Under the pieces are notes generated by a model, which did no database searches, was not told the DNA's origin, and saw only the letters and a program-made list of their open reading frames with translations. From Candidatus Methanophagales archaeon (GTDB lineage Archaea > Halobacteriota > Syntropharchaeia > Alkanophagales > Methanospirareceae): 35,600 nucleotides of DNA. Made by a program: the position numbers and the translations under genes. The DNA is taken from the NCBI GenBank assembly GCA_030612405.1, contig JAUWNY010000003.1, positions 1-35,600 on the forward strand, read 5' to 3'. Of the stretch, positions 1 to 7,040 are shown piece by piece (within the stretch, counting starts at the first letter, position 1; the number at the start of each line of letters is the position of its first letter).

Positions 1-5
1 ATATA

Positions 6-25
6 TGTAGTGTATATACACTACA
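6..25. repeat. 20-bp perfect palindrome
   Basis: Bases 6-25 read tgtagtgtatatacactaca, a perfect 20-base inverted repeat with no loop. It lies 110 bases ahead of the first gene and next to AT-rich sequence. It could be an operator for a dimeric regulator or the edge of a repeat that begins outside the window; nothing decides between these. Confidence 0.6.
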
Positions 26-100
26 CATATAAAGTTTTCGTTTTATTGTTTATGGATTTTTTTCGGGCATTGGCTCGTTTTCCGACCTGGGAGAAACTGC

Positions 101-109
101 ATTATTTAT
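101..109 (+). promoter_or_regulatory. TATA-like box for the 135 gene
   Basis: The stretch attatttat is centred about 30 bases before the ATG at 135, the spacing expected for an archaeal box A on a leaderless or nearly leaderless mRNA. No Shine-Dalgarno sequence precedes the ATG, which agrees with leaderless translation. This is inferred from spacing and composition only. Confidence 0.35.
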
Positions 110-134
110 GGCTTCACAAGACTAACTTGACGCT

Positions 135-617
135 ATGGGTAAGTATCATTATTTCGACAAAAACTTCCACGTCTCTGATTCTGATGTAGTATTAGATGGT
201 TTGTATTACGTTGAGGGAAATGTAAAGCTCAGTAGTAGCAATATCAGCGGAGTGTTCACAATTGTAGCAGAGAAAAAGATTGAAGTTAAAGGCTCCAAGC
301 ACAATTGCACCGCGTATTCTTCTAATTTACTATTATTGTCAGGAAAGGACAAAGAAAAAGGTAAGGATAAAGGTGAAAAAATCAAGATAGGCGGGGATAA
401 TAGCAATTTTTGCGGGTTCATCTACACAGAAAAGGGGGAAATCGAATTATCGGGCTCTGAGAACACGATAAATGGTGGTCTCTTTGCAGACACCGTCAAG
501 CTATCAGCTTCGGAATCGAATATAAATGCAGCACACCCCACCGTAGGAACAACACAAACGTCAGGAGATAATATATTCATTAAAGCATTAGAAGCGATAC
601 TGGTTTTTTTCAGGTGA
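135..617 (+). CDS. Small beta-helix-like repeat protein (DUF7305/polymer-forming type)
   Basis: A 160-residue protein made of short beta-strand-like turns. Phrases such as GLYYVEGNVKLSSSN, FTIVAEKKIEVKGS and GFIYTEKGEIELSGSENTIN recur at regular spacing and alternate hydrophobic and polar residues, as in right-handed beta-helix or bactofilin-like folds and in the DUF7305 region of some pilus and surface proteins. A lysine-rich insert (residues about 70-85) interrupts the repeats. There is no signal peptide or membrane helix, so its location is unknown. The C-terminus ends abruptly in a short hydrophobic stretch (ILVFFR), which may mean truncation. It is convergent with the minus-strand group at 661-1498. 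I cannot assign a specific role; the fold is an inference from pattern. Confidence 0.6.
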   Translation: MGKYHYFDKNFHVSDSDVVLDGLYYVEGNVKLSSSNISGVFTIVAEKKIEVKGSKHNCTAYSSNLLLLSGKDKEKGKDKGEKIKIGGDNSNFCGFIYTEKGEIELSGSENTINGGLFADTVKLSASESNINAAHPTVGTTQTSGDNIFIKALEAILVFFR

Positions 618-660
618 AATAGGCTTTGGGAGAGAAAAAGCAATAACTCTTGCCTGGCTA

Positions 661-969
661 TTATGACTTCTTAGCTTTTAGCAAGGATTCTAACCTTGAT
701 TCTATCTTCCCAAGTCTTTCTCTCACTCCTCTTAGATCAGACCCCAATTCCTTAATATCACCCCTCATATCTGACTCCAACCGCCTCATGTCTGCAAATA
801 GCGCAATCAAGCCAGCTACGAGTAATTCCTCGACCCCGGGAGAGGAAATAATCCCTATTTTATGGAGGATAAAGGCTAAGATACAGAATATAATTATGCC
901 CTCTGCCGCTATCCTTACTGCCAGATTTATGAGATTCACACTCCCATATCTATGCTTATACACTACCAT
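661..969 (-). CDS. Small membrane protein with C-terminal coiled coil
   Basis: A 102-residue protein, last of a three-gene minus-strand group; its ATG lies 3 bases beyond the stop of the preceding gene. It has a hydrophobic segment at residues about 18-40 and a second, weaker one at about 45-60 (ELLVAGLIALFADM), then a charged heptad-rich tail (MRGDIKELGSDLRGVRERL and onward) expected to form a coiled coil. The arrangement of a helix, an SP..EE..L motif, a second hydrophobic stretch and DMR is shared with the truncated minus-strand remnant at 1730-1957, so these are paralogues of a small membrane family I do not recognise. No function is assigned. Confidence 0.65.
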   Translation of the reverse strand: MVVYKHRYGSVNLINLAVRIAAEGIIIFCILAFILHKIGIISSPGVEELLVAGLIALFADMRRLESDMRGDIKELGSDLRGVRERLGKIESRLESLLKAKKS

Positions 970-972
970 TTC

Positions 973-1233
973 TCATCCCAGTTTATCATATATGATTCCT
1001 GCCGATACGCCAATTATTGAGGCTATAAGTAAAGTAATCCACCAACCCATATCAAGGAAAAAGTATACTAAAGACGCTATCGCTACAAACACGCTTATTC
1101 CCACCAGGGAATCCTTATCATATTTAGATACTTCCATAAATACATATAGAATCGATGGTATATAAATAACTTCTATTATTCCTCCTGCACTTTGACCTTT
1201 TTGTGTGCGCCCCGCCCGCCTCATTTTATTCAC
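973..1233 (-). CDS. Small membrane protein, unknown function
   Basis: An 86-residue protein with a basic N-terminus and two or three hydrophobic segments (around residues 20-33, 43-60 and 65-82), probably inner-membrane. The first codon used here is GTG at 1231-1233; an in-frame ATG three codons later (MRRAGRTQ) is equally possible. It starts immediately after the stop of the antitoxin-like gene at 1235 and ends 3 bases before the start of 661-969, so all three are likely co-transcribed. I do not recognise the family. Confidence 0.6.
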   Translation of the reverse strand: MNKMRRAGRTQKGQSAGGIIEVIYIPSILYVFMEVSKYDKDSLVGISVFVAIASLVYFFLDMGWWITLLIASIIGVSAGIIYDKLG

Positions 1234-1234
1234 A

Positions 1235-1498
1235 TCATTGTAGATATTTTTTATATCCCGTCTCCTTAACCTTTTCCCCTAATCGCAATGCATCTTCATC
1301 GGTAAGTTCGCTGTGTTCGAAAATCTTGTCGAGTTTCCGTAGCAGAACCTGTCTTTTAACCTCTTGCAAAAACGTTTCCTTCGCTATTTCAGACCACTCC
1401 ACTTCCGGGGTCGTGGGGCAGAGCCCCACAGTGCTAAAAGAAAAACCATTCTCTAAAGAAAAGGGTTCACATCTATAACCATAATTTTTATACTTCAT
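1235..1498 (-). CDS. VapB-like antitoxin fragment or orphan
   Basis: The C-terminal half (EVEWSEIAKETF, RKLDKIFEHSELTDEDALRL, GEKVKE) has the charged helical pattern of the C-terminal part of archaeal VapB-type antitoxins, in which a phrase like LTEEDAIELG normally precedes the end. No PIN-domain toxin follows; the next genes are small membrane proteins, so it is an orphan or has been recruited. The first 30 residues do not resemble an antitoxin and are encoded by dispersed repeat DNA (a 7-bp GTGGGGC hairpin at 1413-1429 and a block also found near 29760-29790). The true N-terminus may therefore be lost, or the start lies nearer the conserved part. The C-terminal match is moderate; the start is uncertain. 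Confidence 0.55.
   Translation of the reverse strand: MKYKNYGYRCEPFSLENGFSFSTVGLCPTTPEVEWSEIAKETFLQEVKRQVLLRKLDKIFEHSELTDEDALRLGEKVKETGYKKYLQ
1413..1429. repeat. 7-bp hairpin inside the antitoxin-like gene
   Basis: GTGGGGC, AGA, GCCCCAC form a perfect 7-bp stem with a three-base loop. It is followed by gtgctaaaagaaaa, a motif that also occurs after hairpins near 2453, 29678 and, inverted, 10420. It appears to be a dispersed element overlapping the 5' part of the antitoxin-like reading frame. Confidence 0.6.
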
Positions 1499-1535
1499 AC
1501 TATTAATACCAAAAAGCTTATAAAGAGTATCAACA

Positions 1536-1660
1536 AAATATATTGATTATCTTACATGAAGGGTAAGATAAAGGGTAAGATAAGAGCGATGGGGATAAAA
1601 GCTCGGAATCGGTAATGGCATCCATTGCGTGGTTAGAATCTGAGGGGGATAAAAGGTGAA
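1536..1660 (+). repeat. Leader module A, copy 1 (promoter plus degenerate small ORF)
   Basis: An AT-rich TATA-like run (aaaatatat, 1536-1544) is followed by atcttacat and then a block containing cggaatcggtaatggc and gtggttagaatctgaggggg. The same order occurs at 3423-3560 and 29822-29950. In one frame all three copies encode a phrase like W-L-E-S-E-G-(E)-D-K; here it is only 14 codons from an ATG near 1616. In this copy the module is separated from the next gene by about 1 kb of other repeats. Confidence 0.55.
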
Positions 1661-1729
1661 GGGAAAGACGAAGGAAATGGTAGAAGAAACGGATGGGCTA
1701 AGGAATGCGGGATTTGGCGGTGATGTGGT

Positions 1730-1957
1730 TCAAAGCCCTTTACGGTTTTTGAAATCCGCCCAGAGTAATCCCAACTTCACTCGCATCTCAATTAACAGTA
1801 TCAGGATACCCGTTGTTAGCACGGTATCCAGGGTTATTTCTTGCGGTGAGTGGATTACACCCAATACTTTAAGTAGAACAAAGAATATCGCAGCTCCTAT
1901 TAAGCCCCAACCTATTATTTCTAACGCTAAAGTGGCACTGTCTAAAAATATAGTGAT
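1730..1957 (-). pseudogene. Truncated small membrane protein
   Basis: The minus strand is open from an upstream stop at 1958-1960 to a stop at 1730-1732. It encodes a hydrophobic helix (GAAIFFVLLKVLGV), an HSPQE motif, a second hydrophobic stretch (TGILILLIEMR) and WADFKNRKGL. The layout matches the intact protein at 661-969. There is no ATG, GTG or TTG before the first helix, and the coding sequence stops where the inverted repeat at 1962 begins, so the 5' end has been replaced. A shorter piece of a related gene (AIFFVLVKVSGL) lies at 29999-30073. I infer a broken gene rather than a leaderless gene with an odd start. Confidence 0.6.
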
Positions 1958-1961
1958 TTAT

Positions 1962-2058
1962 CACCGCGGAGAGCGCCGAGTACGCAGAGTTTTTAGACGG
2001 TTTCATTCATTGTTTAGGTTTTCTGGTGCCTTTGCGTTCTCCGTGTGCTCTGCGGTGA
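1962..2058. repeat. Imperfect inverted repeat, CACCGCGGAGAGCGC type
   Basis: The left arm caccgcggagagcgccgag (from 1962) is mirrored by the right arm ending ccgtgtgctctgcggtga (to 2058), so this 97-base stretch can fold into a long imperfect hairpin. Similar accgcagag and ctctgcggtg arms are familiar as noncoding dispersed repeats in many prokaryotic genomes. No coding content is seen. Confidence 0.65.
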
Positions 2059-2094
2059 ATTTTAAGGATTTAAAGTATAACTTCTACCTATTTA

Positions 2095-2222
2095 GGACAC
2101 AGATTTACGCGGATTTACGCAGAAAACTATTTCCTCAAATTATCAAATCGTTTAACTTCCTGTTTAGTGCCAAAATTAAGTTTAAAATCCTGATTATCCG
2201 CGTTCATCTGCGTCCGATTATC
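2095..2222. repeat. Imperfect inverted repeat, CACAGATTTACGCGGATT type
   Basis: The left arm gacacagatttacgcggatt (2095 onward) pairs imperfectly with the right arm atccgcgttcatctgcgtcc (2197-2216). Related single arms (gattacacagatt) occur at 10347-10360 and 18137-18150. This is a second dispersed repeat placed directly after the one at 1962-2058; the pair separates the membrane-protein remnant from leader module B. Confidence 0.65.
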
Positions 2223-2261
2223 AAAAATTATTCTTTCTTGTCTTTTGTTGGGGTTCTCATA

Positions 2262-2640
2262 AATGGTAAAAAGATAAAAATCGAAAGTCTTTTATATAGT
2301 ATATCATAAATCTTTTATATTCATGTTATCAAGCATATACATAAAAAGTGAAAGCGATAAAAAAAAAAGCGGAAGAAAAACGAAAAAGAATGTCCCCTAT
2401 GAGTTGCTCAAACAACACTTTCTTTCTTTTTCAAAGAAAGAACCTGTGCTAAGAAAGAAAATGAGAGAAAAAAATGCCCCCTCAAGAAGAAAAAAAAGAT
2501 GTGGTTTGAATCCACGAGGGGGCTGAATCTAAAATAAAAGGAGGTAAGAAGGAAAGAAAGAATAGGAAAAGAAGCCCGAAACTAAAGCAAACTTTCTTCT
2601 AAGGAAGTTTGTTGGCGAACCTTTTTTTTTCAAGAAAAGG
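2262..2640 (+). repeat. Leader module B, copy 1 (promoter and long 5' leader)
   Basis: This block is strongly similar to 30076-30410. Both carry cgaaagtcttttatat and a second cttttatat about 25 bases on, a good archaeal BRE/TATA arrangement, then gcatatacataa, agcgataaaaaa and ggaagaaaaacgaaaaagaa. Transcription would begin near 2340, giving a leader of more than 300 bases before the gene at 2683. Inside are tRNA-like ends (2392-2523) and several short hairpins, including one at about 2587-2611 and the aaccttttt/aaggtt stem near 2617-2643. The short open frame at 2323-2526 has low-complexity Lys/Arg content and is not considered a gene. Confidence 0.6.
2392..2523 (+). other. tRNA-like terminal arms in leader B, copy 1
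   Basis: GTCCCCT (2392-2398) can pair with AGGGGGC (2517-2523) as a 7-bp acceptor-like stem with one G-T pair. Just before the 3' strand, TGTGG/CCACG enclose the 7-base loop TTTGAAT, the geometry of a tRNA T-arm. There is no recognisable anticodon arm; the middle holds unrelated short hairpins. An alternative 8-bp pairing, GCCCCCTC (2476-2483) with GAGGGGGC (2516-2523), is also possible. It is a decayed tRNA or a tRNA-like RNA structure, not a functional tRNA. Confidence 0.4.
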
Positions 2641-2682
2641 TTTGGGGTAAAGTAAGAGCAAAATAGGAATAAAAATGGAAAA

Positions 2683-3360
2683 ATGAACATAATGGAAAGT
2701 AAAAAGAACAAAATGATGATCCTCGCAGTTGCAGCGGCAGTATGCATAGTGATTGGGATAGTGACTACATCGGGGTCTGCGACTGCAAGTGCAGTGAGTT
2801 TACCATTTGAAATCTCCGGCTACGTATTTAACGCCGATGGCTCTGCATGCAATGGTCCCACGATAAGCATAACCAATTTGAACACCGGTGAAACGTTCTC
2901 TACAATGACGTTGGCATCGAGCAATTATTATCGTGCGAAACCCGCGCCGTCACTGGATGATGTAAGTGCGGGAGACGTGCTGCAGTTTGAGGTCTCTGCC
3001 GGAACTGAATCAGGTGTTATAGACCATCACATATCTGCGTCAGACCTTAATCGTGGTGCACTGCAATTCAATATCACGTTTAGTGAAAGAGAAGGCGAAA
3101 TTAAAGGAGAGGTTAGCATTGCAGAAGAGGAACAAACACCAGACCAAACGCCACTGATGCCACCACTGCCGGGGGGACCAATCGCAACGCCAACTCCTGA
3201 GGGAGGGCAAACACCTGCGCCAACGGCAACACCAATGCCAGCAGTGCCACCATCAGAAGAGGGGAAGGGTAAAGGGATACAGGGATTCGAAGCTGCGTAT
3301 GCAATAATAGGGTCTATTGCGATATCCTATAAATTAATATTGAGGAGAAAAAAAGGATGA
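2683..3360 (+). CDS. Surface protein with N-terminal module and PGF-CTERM-like tail
   Basis: A 225-residue exported protein. Residues 1-38 form a signal peptide; residues about 42-132 are the beta-sandwich module shared with five other proteins here (EISGYVFNADGSACNGPT, SNYYR, GDVLQFEVS, LQFNITF). An acidic and Pro/Thr/Ala-rich linker follows (about 140-195), then GIQGFEAAYAIIGSIA, a membrane helix and a basic end (LRRKKG). That tail resembles the PGF-CTERM archaeosortase signal, with Q in place of P, so processing and lipid anchoring on the outer face are plausible. The ATG at 2683 or the one three codons later (MESKKNK) may be used; no strong Shine-Dalgarno site is present. Expression would come from leader B. 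It is probably a cell-surface protein of unknown partner. Confidence 0.75.
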   Translation: MNIMESKKNKMMILAVAAAVCIVIGIVTTSGSATASAVSLPFEISGYVFNADGSACNGPTISITNLNTGETFSTMTLASSNYYRAKPAPSLDDVSAGDVLQFEVSAGTESGVIDHHISASDLNRGALQFNITFSEREGEIKGEVSIAEEEQTPDQTPLMPPLPGGPIATPTPEGGQTPAPTATPMPAVPPSEEGKGKGIQGFEAAYAIIGSIAISYKLILRRKKG

Positions 3361-3422
3361 AGAAAAAAAATTGTTCATACCTCATGCGATAAAAACCGAA
3401 AATCATTTTATTAACTTCGACC

Positions 3423-3560
3423 AAATATATTTATCATCTTACATTAAGGGGATAAAAAAAGGGGGAAGATGTGACGATGGAAAGTAAAGGAAAAAGTTTG
3501 AAATGGGTAACGGCGCCTCTCAAGTGGTTAGAATCAGAGGGGGAGGATAAAAAGGGGGAA
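3423..3560 (+). repeat. Leader module A, copy 3 (promoter)
   Basis: TATA-like aaatatattta (3423-3433) is followed by atcttacatt and then ggtaacggcgcc and gtggttagaatcagaggggg, matching copies at 1536-1660 and 29822-29950. Here the module sits directly upstream of the next gene and probably drives the run from 3606 to 8697. The predicted transcript start is near 3455. Confidence 0.55.
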
Positions 3561-3602
3561 AGCGAAGGCAAAGGCGAAGGTAAAAGAAAGGGGGGTTCAT
3601 AA
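3477..3602 (+). CDS. Possible 41-residue charged small protein
   Basis: ATG at 3477 opens a 41-codon frame ending TAA at 3600-3602, three bases before the ATG of the next gene. The peptide begins MESKGKSLKWVTAPLKWLES and continues as a Lys/Gly/Glu-rich tail. A GGGGGAAGA stretch precedes the ATG by about 9 bases. The WLESEG core is kept in one frame of the other two leader A copies, where the frame lacks a start or is cut to 14 codons. It may be a small translated leader coupled to the downstream surface gene, or simply part of the repeat. I cannot tell these apart. Confidence 0.35.
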   Translation: MESKGKSLKWVTAPLKWLESEGEDKKGESEGKGEGKRKGGS

Positions 3603-3605
3603 AAA

Positions 3606-4391
3606 ATGAAACCGAAAGGATTGTCTATTTTAGTCATAATAGTTGCGATGTGTGCACTTGTAGCGTCTGCATCTGCGCCGCCAACTCCGTTCATGATTCA
3701 GGGATATGTTTTTTATGAAGATGGTAGTGAATGCAATAATCCAACGGTGAATATAAACAATACGAACACGAGCAATAACTGGAGTGCTGATACGAATGCA
3801 AGTTATAACTATTATCAACTTATACTTGCAAATGGTACTGACCTTGACCTGAACGGAAGTGAATTGCGGTTCGACGTTAAAAGCCCTGACAAGACACAGT
3901 CAAATGTCACAGAGATTATAGTGACCATGGAAAATATAAGTTGGGGGGGGATATTTGACTTCAATATCACACTTGCACCAACGGCAATAATATTTGACAC
4001 AGGTCATGGCACGTATCCAAGCATCATGGGCGTCCATACGGGCAACTTCACGCCCAAATGCAATATTACCGTCCACCAGATATACACGTATCCATGCGCA
4101 GGAACAGGCGGGCACAGCGAACGCATTATTTTCTATAACGAGACAGGTGATACAAAAATAGATGTGAACTGGACCGGCTACCAGGGTGACTACCACAACA
4201 TAACAGTGCCGTCTGTCATGTTGCAGGTAGGCAAAAAATACCGTTACGAAATAATAACCGGCTCATATCCGCAGATAATCCATAATCAAACTACCTGTGG
4301 GAACGGATTCGGAACAATGGAATGCACCGGGTTTGTGGATGCGAATGGGCGGGAATATGATAACTGGATACCCGCGATCAGGTTGGGGTAA
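3606..4391 (+). CDS. Secreted surface protein, N-terminal module plus methanogen-type domain
   Basis: A 261-residue protein with a signal peptide (residues 1-25, ending ASA), then the shared N-terminal module (about 28-124: MIQGYVFYEDGSECNNPTV, YNYYQLILANG, FDFNITL). The rest (126-261) is a compact domain with FDTGHGTYPSIMGVH, YTYPCAGTGGHSERI, WTGYQGDYHNITVPS and a conserved end (YDNWIPAIRL). This is recognisable as a domain recurring in secreted proteins of methanogenic archaea; its role is not known to me. There is no C-terminal membrane anchor, so it may be released or held by partners. The start is set by the signal peptide and a GGGGGG run 8-13 bases upstream. It is first of a co-directional series of paralogues. 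Confidence 0.75.
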   Translation: MKPKGLSILVIIVAMCALVASASAPPTPFMIQGYVFYEDGSECNNPTVNINNTNTSNNWSADTNASYNYYQLILANGTDLDLNGSELRFDVKSPDKTQSNVTEIIVTMENISWGGIFDFNITLAPTAIIFDTGHGTYPSIMGVHTGNFTPKCNITVHQIYTYPCAGTGGHSERIIFYNETGDTKIDVNWTGYQGDYHNITVPSVMLQVGKKYRYEIITGSYPQIIHNQTTCGNGFGTMECTGFVDANGREYDNWIPAIRLG

Positions 4392-4423
4392 AAGGTAGAA
4401 AAAAAAGGAGGAGTGAAAAAAAT

Positions 4424-5443
4424 ATGAAAACGAAAGCAAAAGCAAAAGGATTGACCGTTTTGGTCATAATGGTGGCGATGTGTGCACTTGTAGCACCAGT
4501 GGCAGCGCAGTCAACGCCATTCATGATTTACGGATATGTGTCTTACGAAAATGGCACTGCGTGCAACAATCCAACGGTGAACATAACAAATTTGAATACG
4601 AACGGGGAATGGAGTGCTGATACGGATGCAGGTTATAACTACTATCAGCTCATACTTGCGAATGGAACTGACGTGAATGAGAGTGAGGTATTGCAGTTCA
4701 GTGTCACGGATGGAAGCCAGTCAAAAGTGTTTAATCATACTGTAACTTCGGGAGAGGTAAATAATGGCGGGATTTTTAATTTTAATATTACGCTTGTGGC
4801 TCTGACACCAGGTCAGCAGGTGTGGTATCTTACAGCCGATACTAAACCCGATGATGCACCAACGGCAAACGATAGTCTGAATCATAGCAAAGATAACCTG
4901 TTGCATAAAGGTGAAAACACTGGCACAGGTACGTGGTTTTATTTGCCTCATGACGATGTCGCATGGTTTTATGCAGATACCGGTGCAGAATGTGGTCTTA
5001 GTTTCGGAGTGCATAGCTGGACTGCATATATTCGCACAGAAAAAATAGATGGTGCCGAAGTGGGTCGTAACCTTACCGTTGAAATTTGTAAATTAGATAA
5101 AACCACTGGAAACATAACGGTCCTGGCTGGTAATACTACAAGTTTAAACGCAACAACAGATACTGAACATCTCTGGATTATAACGTGCGAAGATAATGAA
5201 ACTACAACACAAGATTTCAGTACTGGCGACTGGCTGGCTGTTAGATTGTCGTGGGACTGTTCAACAGATTCACTTCGTATACACTACAAATCCGACGGAA
5301 GCAGTGACTCCTACATTAAAAGCCCGTCCTCAGACCCCGGCTATCCGGTTCCGGAACTACCCACGCTGATTTTGTTCTCTTCTGGTTTGATTATACTCGT
5401 CGGCTACGTTTTGTTAAAAAGGAGGAATACCAGCAGCGATTAG
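4424..5443 (+). CDS. Surface protein with N-terminal module and PEF-CTERM-like anchor
   Basis: A 339-residue exported protein. Residues 1-29 are a signal peptide almost identical to those of the neighbours; 32-125 are the shared module (MIYGYVSYENGTACNNPTVN, GYNYYQLILANGTDV, IFNFNITL). Residues about 130-310 form a beta-rich domain with VWYLTADTKPDD, an aspartate-rich stretch and WLAVRLSWDCS. The C-terminus has PVPELPTLILFSSG, a hydrophobic helix and KRRN, fitting a PEF-CTERM-type sorting signal, so an archaeosortase probably anchors it. GGAGGAGTG lies 11-19 bases before the ATG. It is 32 bases downstream of the previous gene and likely shares its transcript. Confidence 0.78.
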   Translation: MKTKAKAKGLTVLVIMVAMCALVAPVAAQSTPFMIYGYVSYENGTACNNPTVNITNLNTNGEWSADTDAGYNYYQLILANGTDVNESEVLQFSVTDGSQSKVFNHTVTSGEVNNGGIFNFNITLVALTPGQQVWYLTADTKPDDAPTANDSLNHSKDNLLHKGENTGTGTWFYLPHDDVAWFYADTGAECGLSFGVHSWTAYIRTEKIDGAEVGRNLTVEICKLDKTTGNITVLAGNTTSLNATTDTEHLWIITCEDNETTTQDFSTGDWLAVRLSWDCSTDSLRIHYKSDGSSDSYIKSPSSDPGYPVPELPTLILFSSGLIILVGYVLLKRRNTSSD

Positions 5444-5486
5444 GTTGGAATGATCCACCAAAGCCCTAAAAAGAGAAGTGAAAAAT

Positions 5487-7040
5487 ATGGAAACAAAAGG
5501 CTTGACCGTTTTGGCCATAATGGTGATGTGCATACTTATGGTGCAAGTATCAGCGCAGCCCACGCCATTTATGATTTACGGATATGTGTCTTACGAAGAT
5601 GGCACTGCGTGCAATGATCCAACGGTGAATATAAATAATACGAATACAGGCAATAACTGGAGTACGGAGATAAAGACAAATGCAGGTTATAACTACTATC
5701 AACTCATGCTTGCTAATGGGACTGACGTGAATGCAAGTGAGGTATTGCGGTTCAATGTTACAAGTCCAGATGGGAGTCCGTCAAATGTTACAGAACACGC
5801 GGTGACGCAAGAAAATATAAGCGATGGAGGGATTTTTAACTTTAACATTACACTTGAAGCACCAGCGCCAACTCCAACACTTGTTGTATATACTATAAGC
5901 AACCGAACAATCATACCACCACAGACAACTGAGATTGATGTGGAGTTCTCTGAAAGAGTAGAAGCATGGATGAAAATCGAAGATGTGAACAGAAACCTTG
6001 TAAATGAGTTGTATCATAGCACCAGTGTCATAGATCCAAACCCTAGGACATGGGATGGAACATACACAAATGACTCAGTTGTGCCAGCGGGTGTTTACTA
6101 CGTGAACGTAACGGGAACGAACACGACAACGGGATTAAGTGTAGTTAATAACACCGAGACGATAACTGTAGTCACAGAGGCAGTGGGAGCGCCAACAGCG
6201 GACAGTTTAGGAGTAGAGGATACGAGTGGGAGGTCTGGAACTTACGTTGTGGTGCCTGTTAACATCACGAATGTTATGAATGGTCCAGTTCAAGGCATAC
6301 GCCTCGAAGTGGATTACAATGAGAGCGTTTTGAACCTGACGAACATCGGCAATGGTGATTTAACATCGGCGTGGACAACCCTGCAATTAGGTGAAGATAG
6401 ACATACCATAGTCATAGCAACAGGACATCTTGGAGATGCGATACCAGATGGAAGCAGTGGCTCGGTCATTCGGCTTAACTTCAGTGTGACTGGCTCATCG
6501 GGAGACATGAGCCCAATGAACTTCTCTCTTATAGAGCTCTCCAATCCTGAAGGCATTGTTGGGACAGCGCCAGCAAAGAACGGGACATTTGTAGTATCAA
6601 AACTTGGCATAATCGTTGGCAGAATCACTTACGCATGCAACGGGACTGGAATAGCAGGTGCGGTAGTCAATTTGACAATAGCAGGTGCTATTGTAAACAC
6701 AACAGTGGCAAATGAGTCTGGTTATTACATCTTCACGGATGTCATTCCCGGTAGCTACTTCGTAAACGCCTCAAAGTCACGGTTCTGGGACAACTCGACA
6801 GAAGTAACGGTAATTGCTGGTGAGACCACAACCGCAGATATGACGCTATGGCTGAAGGGTGATTTGAACAATAATTGTGAAATCGCAGATGCGGGTGATG
6901 TAGTGCTGATGTTACGAGCGTCGGTAGGAGATATTTCTGGTGATATGCATTATGATTTGAACGAAAACGACATCATTGCAGATCCAGGCGATGTAGTATT
7001 GATGTTAAGAGCATCAGTGAGGGACATAGAACTCCTGTAA
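5487..7040 (+). CDS. Cohesin- and dockerin-containing surface protein
   Basis: About 517 residues from the ATG at 5487, preferred over an upstream GTG at 5478 because it aligns with the start of the paralogue at 4424 and is preceded by AGAAGTG. Order: signal peptide (1-25); shared module (about 27-130); a FlgD-like Ig domain (about 138-230, with RTWDGT and VPAGVYYV); a cohesin domain (about 233-370, PTADSLGVEDTSGRSGTYV, VQGIRLEVDYNESVLNL, GSVIRLNFSV); a carboxypeptidase-regulatory-like domain (about 372-450); and a two-repeat dockerin (about 455-517, DLNNNCEIADAGDVVLMLRA and DLNENDIIADPGD). Cohesin-dockerin pairs bind in a calcium-dependent way. A protein with both could polymerise or bridge partners. 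Its stop overlaps the next ATG by one base (TAATG), implying translational coupling. Confidence 0.85.
   Translation: METKGLTVLAIMVMCILMVQVSAQPTPFMIYGYVSYEDGTACNDPTVNINNTNTGNNWSTEIKTNAGYNYYQLMLANGTDVNASEVLRFNVTSPDGSPSNVTEHAVTQENISDGGIFNFNITLEAPAPTPTLVVYTISNRTIIPPQTTEIDVEFSERVEAWMKIEDVNRNLVNELYHSTSVIDPNPRTWDGTYTNDSVVPAGVYYVNVTGTNTTTGLSVVNNTETITVVTEAVGAPTADSLGVEDTSGRSGTYVVVPVNITNVMNGPVQGIRLEVDYNESVLNLTNIGNGDLTSAWTTLQLGEDRHTIVIATGHLGDAIPDGSSGSVIRLNFSVTGSSGDMSPMNFSLIELSNPEGIVGTAPAKNGTFVVSKLGIIVGRITYACNGTGIAGAVVNLTIAGAIVNTTVANESGYYIFTDVIPGSYFVNASKSRFWDNSTEVTVIAGETTTADMTLWLKGDLNNNCEIADAGDVVLMLRASVGDISGDMHYDLNENDIIADPGDVVLMLRASVRDIELL

Noticed and set aside
1656-2309. Plus-strand 217-codon frame starting with GTG
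   Set aside because: It crosses module A, the antisense of a membrane-protein remnant and two inverted repeats; its composition changes with each block, so it is an accidental frame.
2392-2523. A genuine tRNA gene
   Set aside because: Only the acceptor and T-arm geometry are present; there is no anticodon stem-loop and the interior length is wrong.
2323-2526. Lys/Arg-rich 67-codon frame in leader B
   Set aside because: The matching copy at 30136-30300 does not keep the frame, and the sequence is better explained as structured leader.
5478-5486. GTG start for the cohesin-dockerin gene
   Set aside because: The paralogue at 4424 starts at the position equivalent to ATG 5487, and the AGAAGTG sequence containing this GTG looks like the ribosome-binding site.
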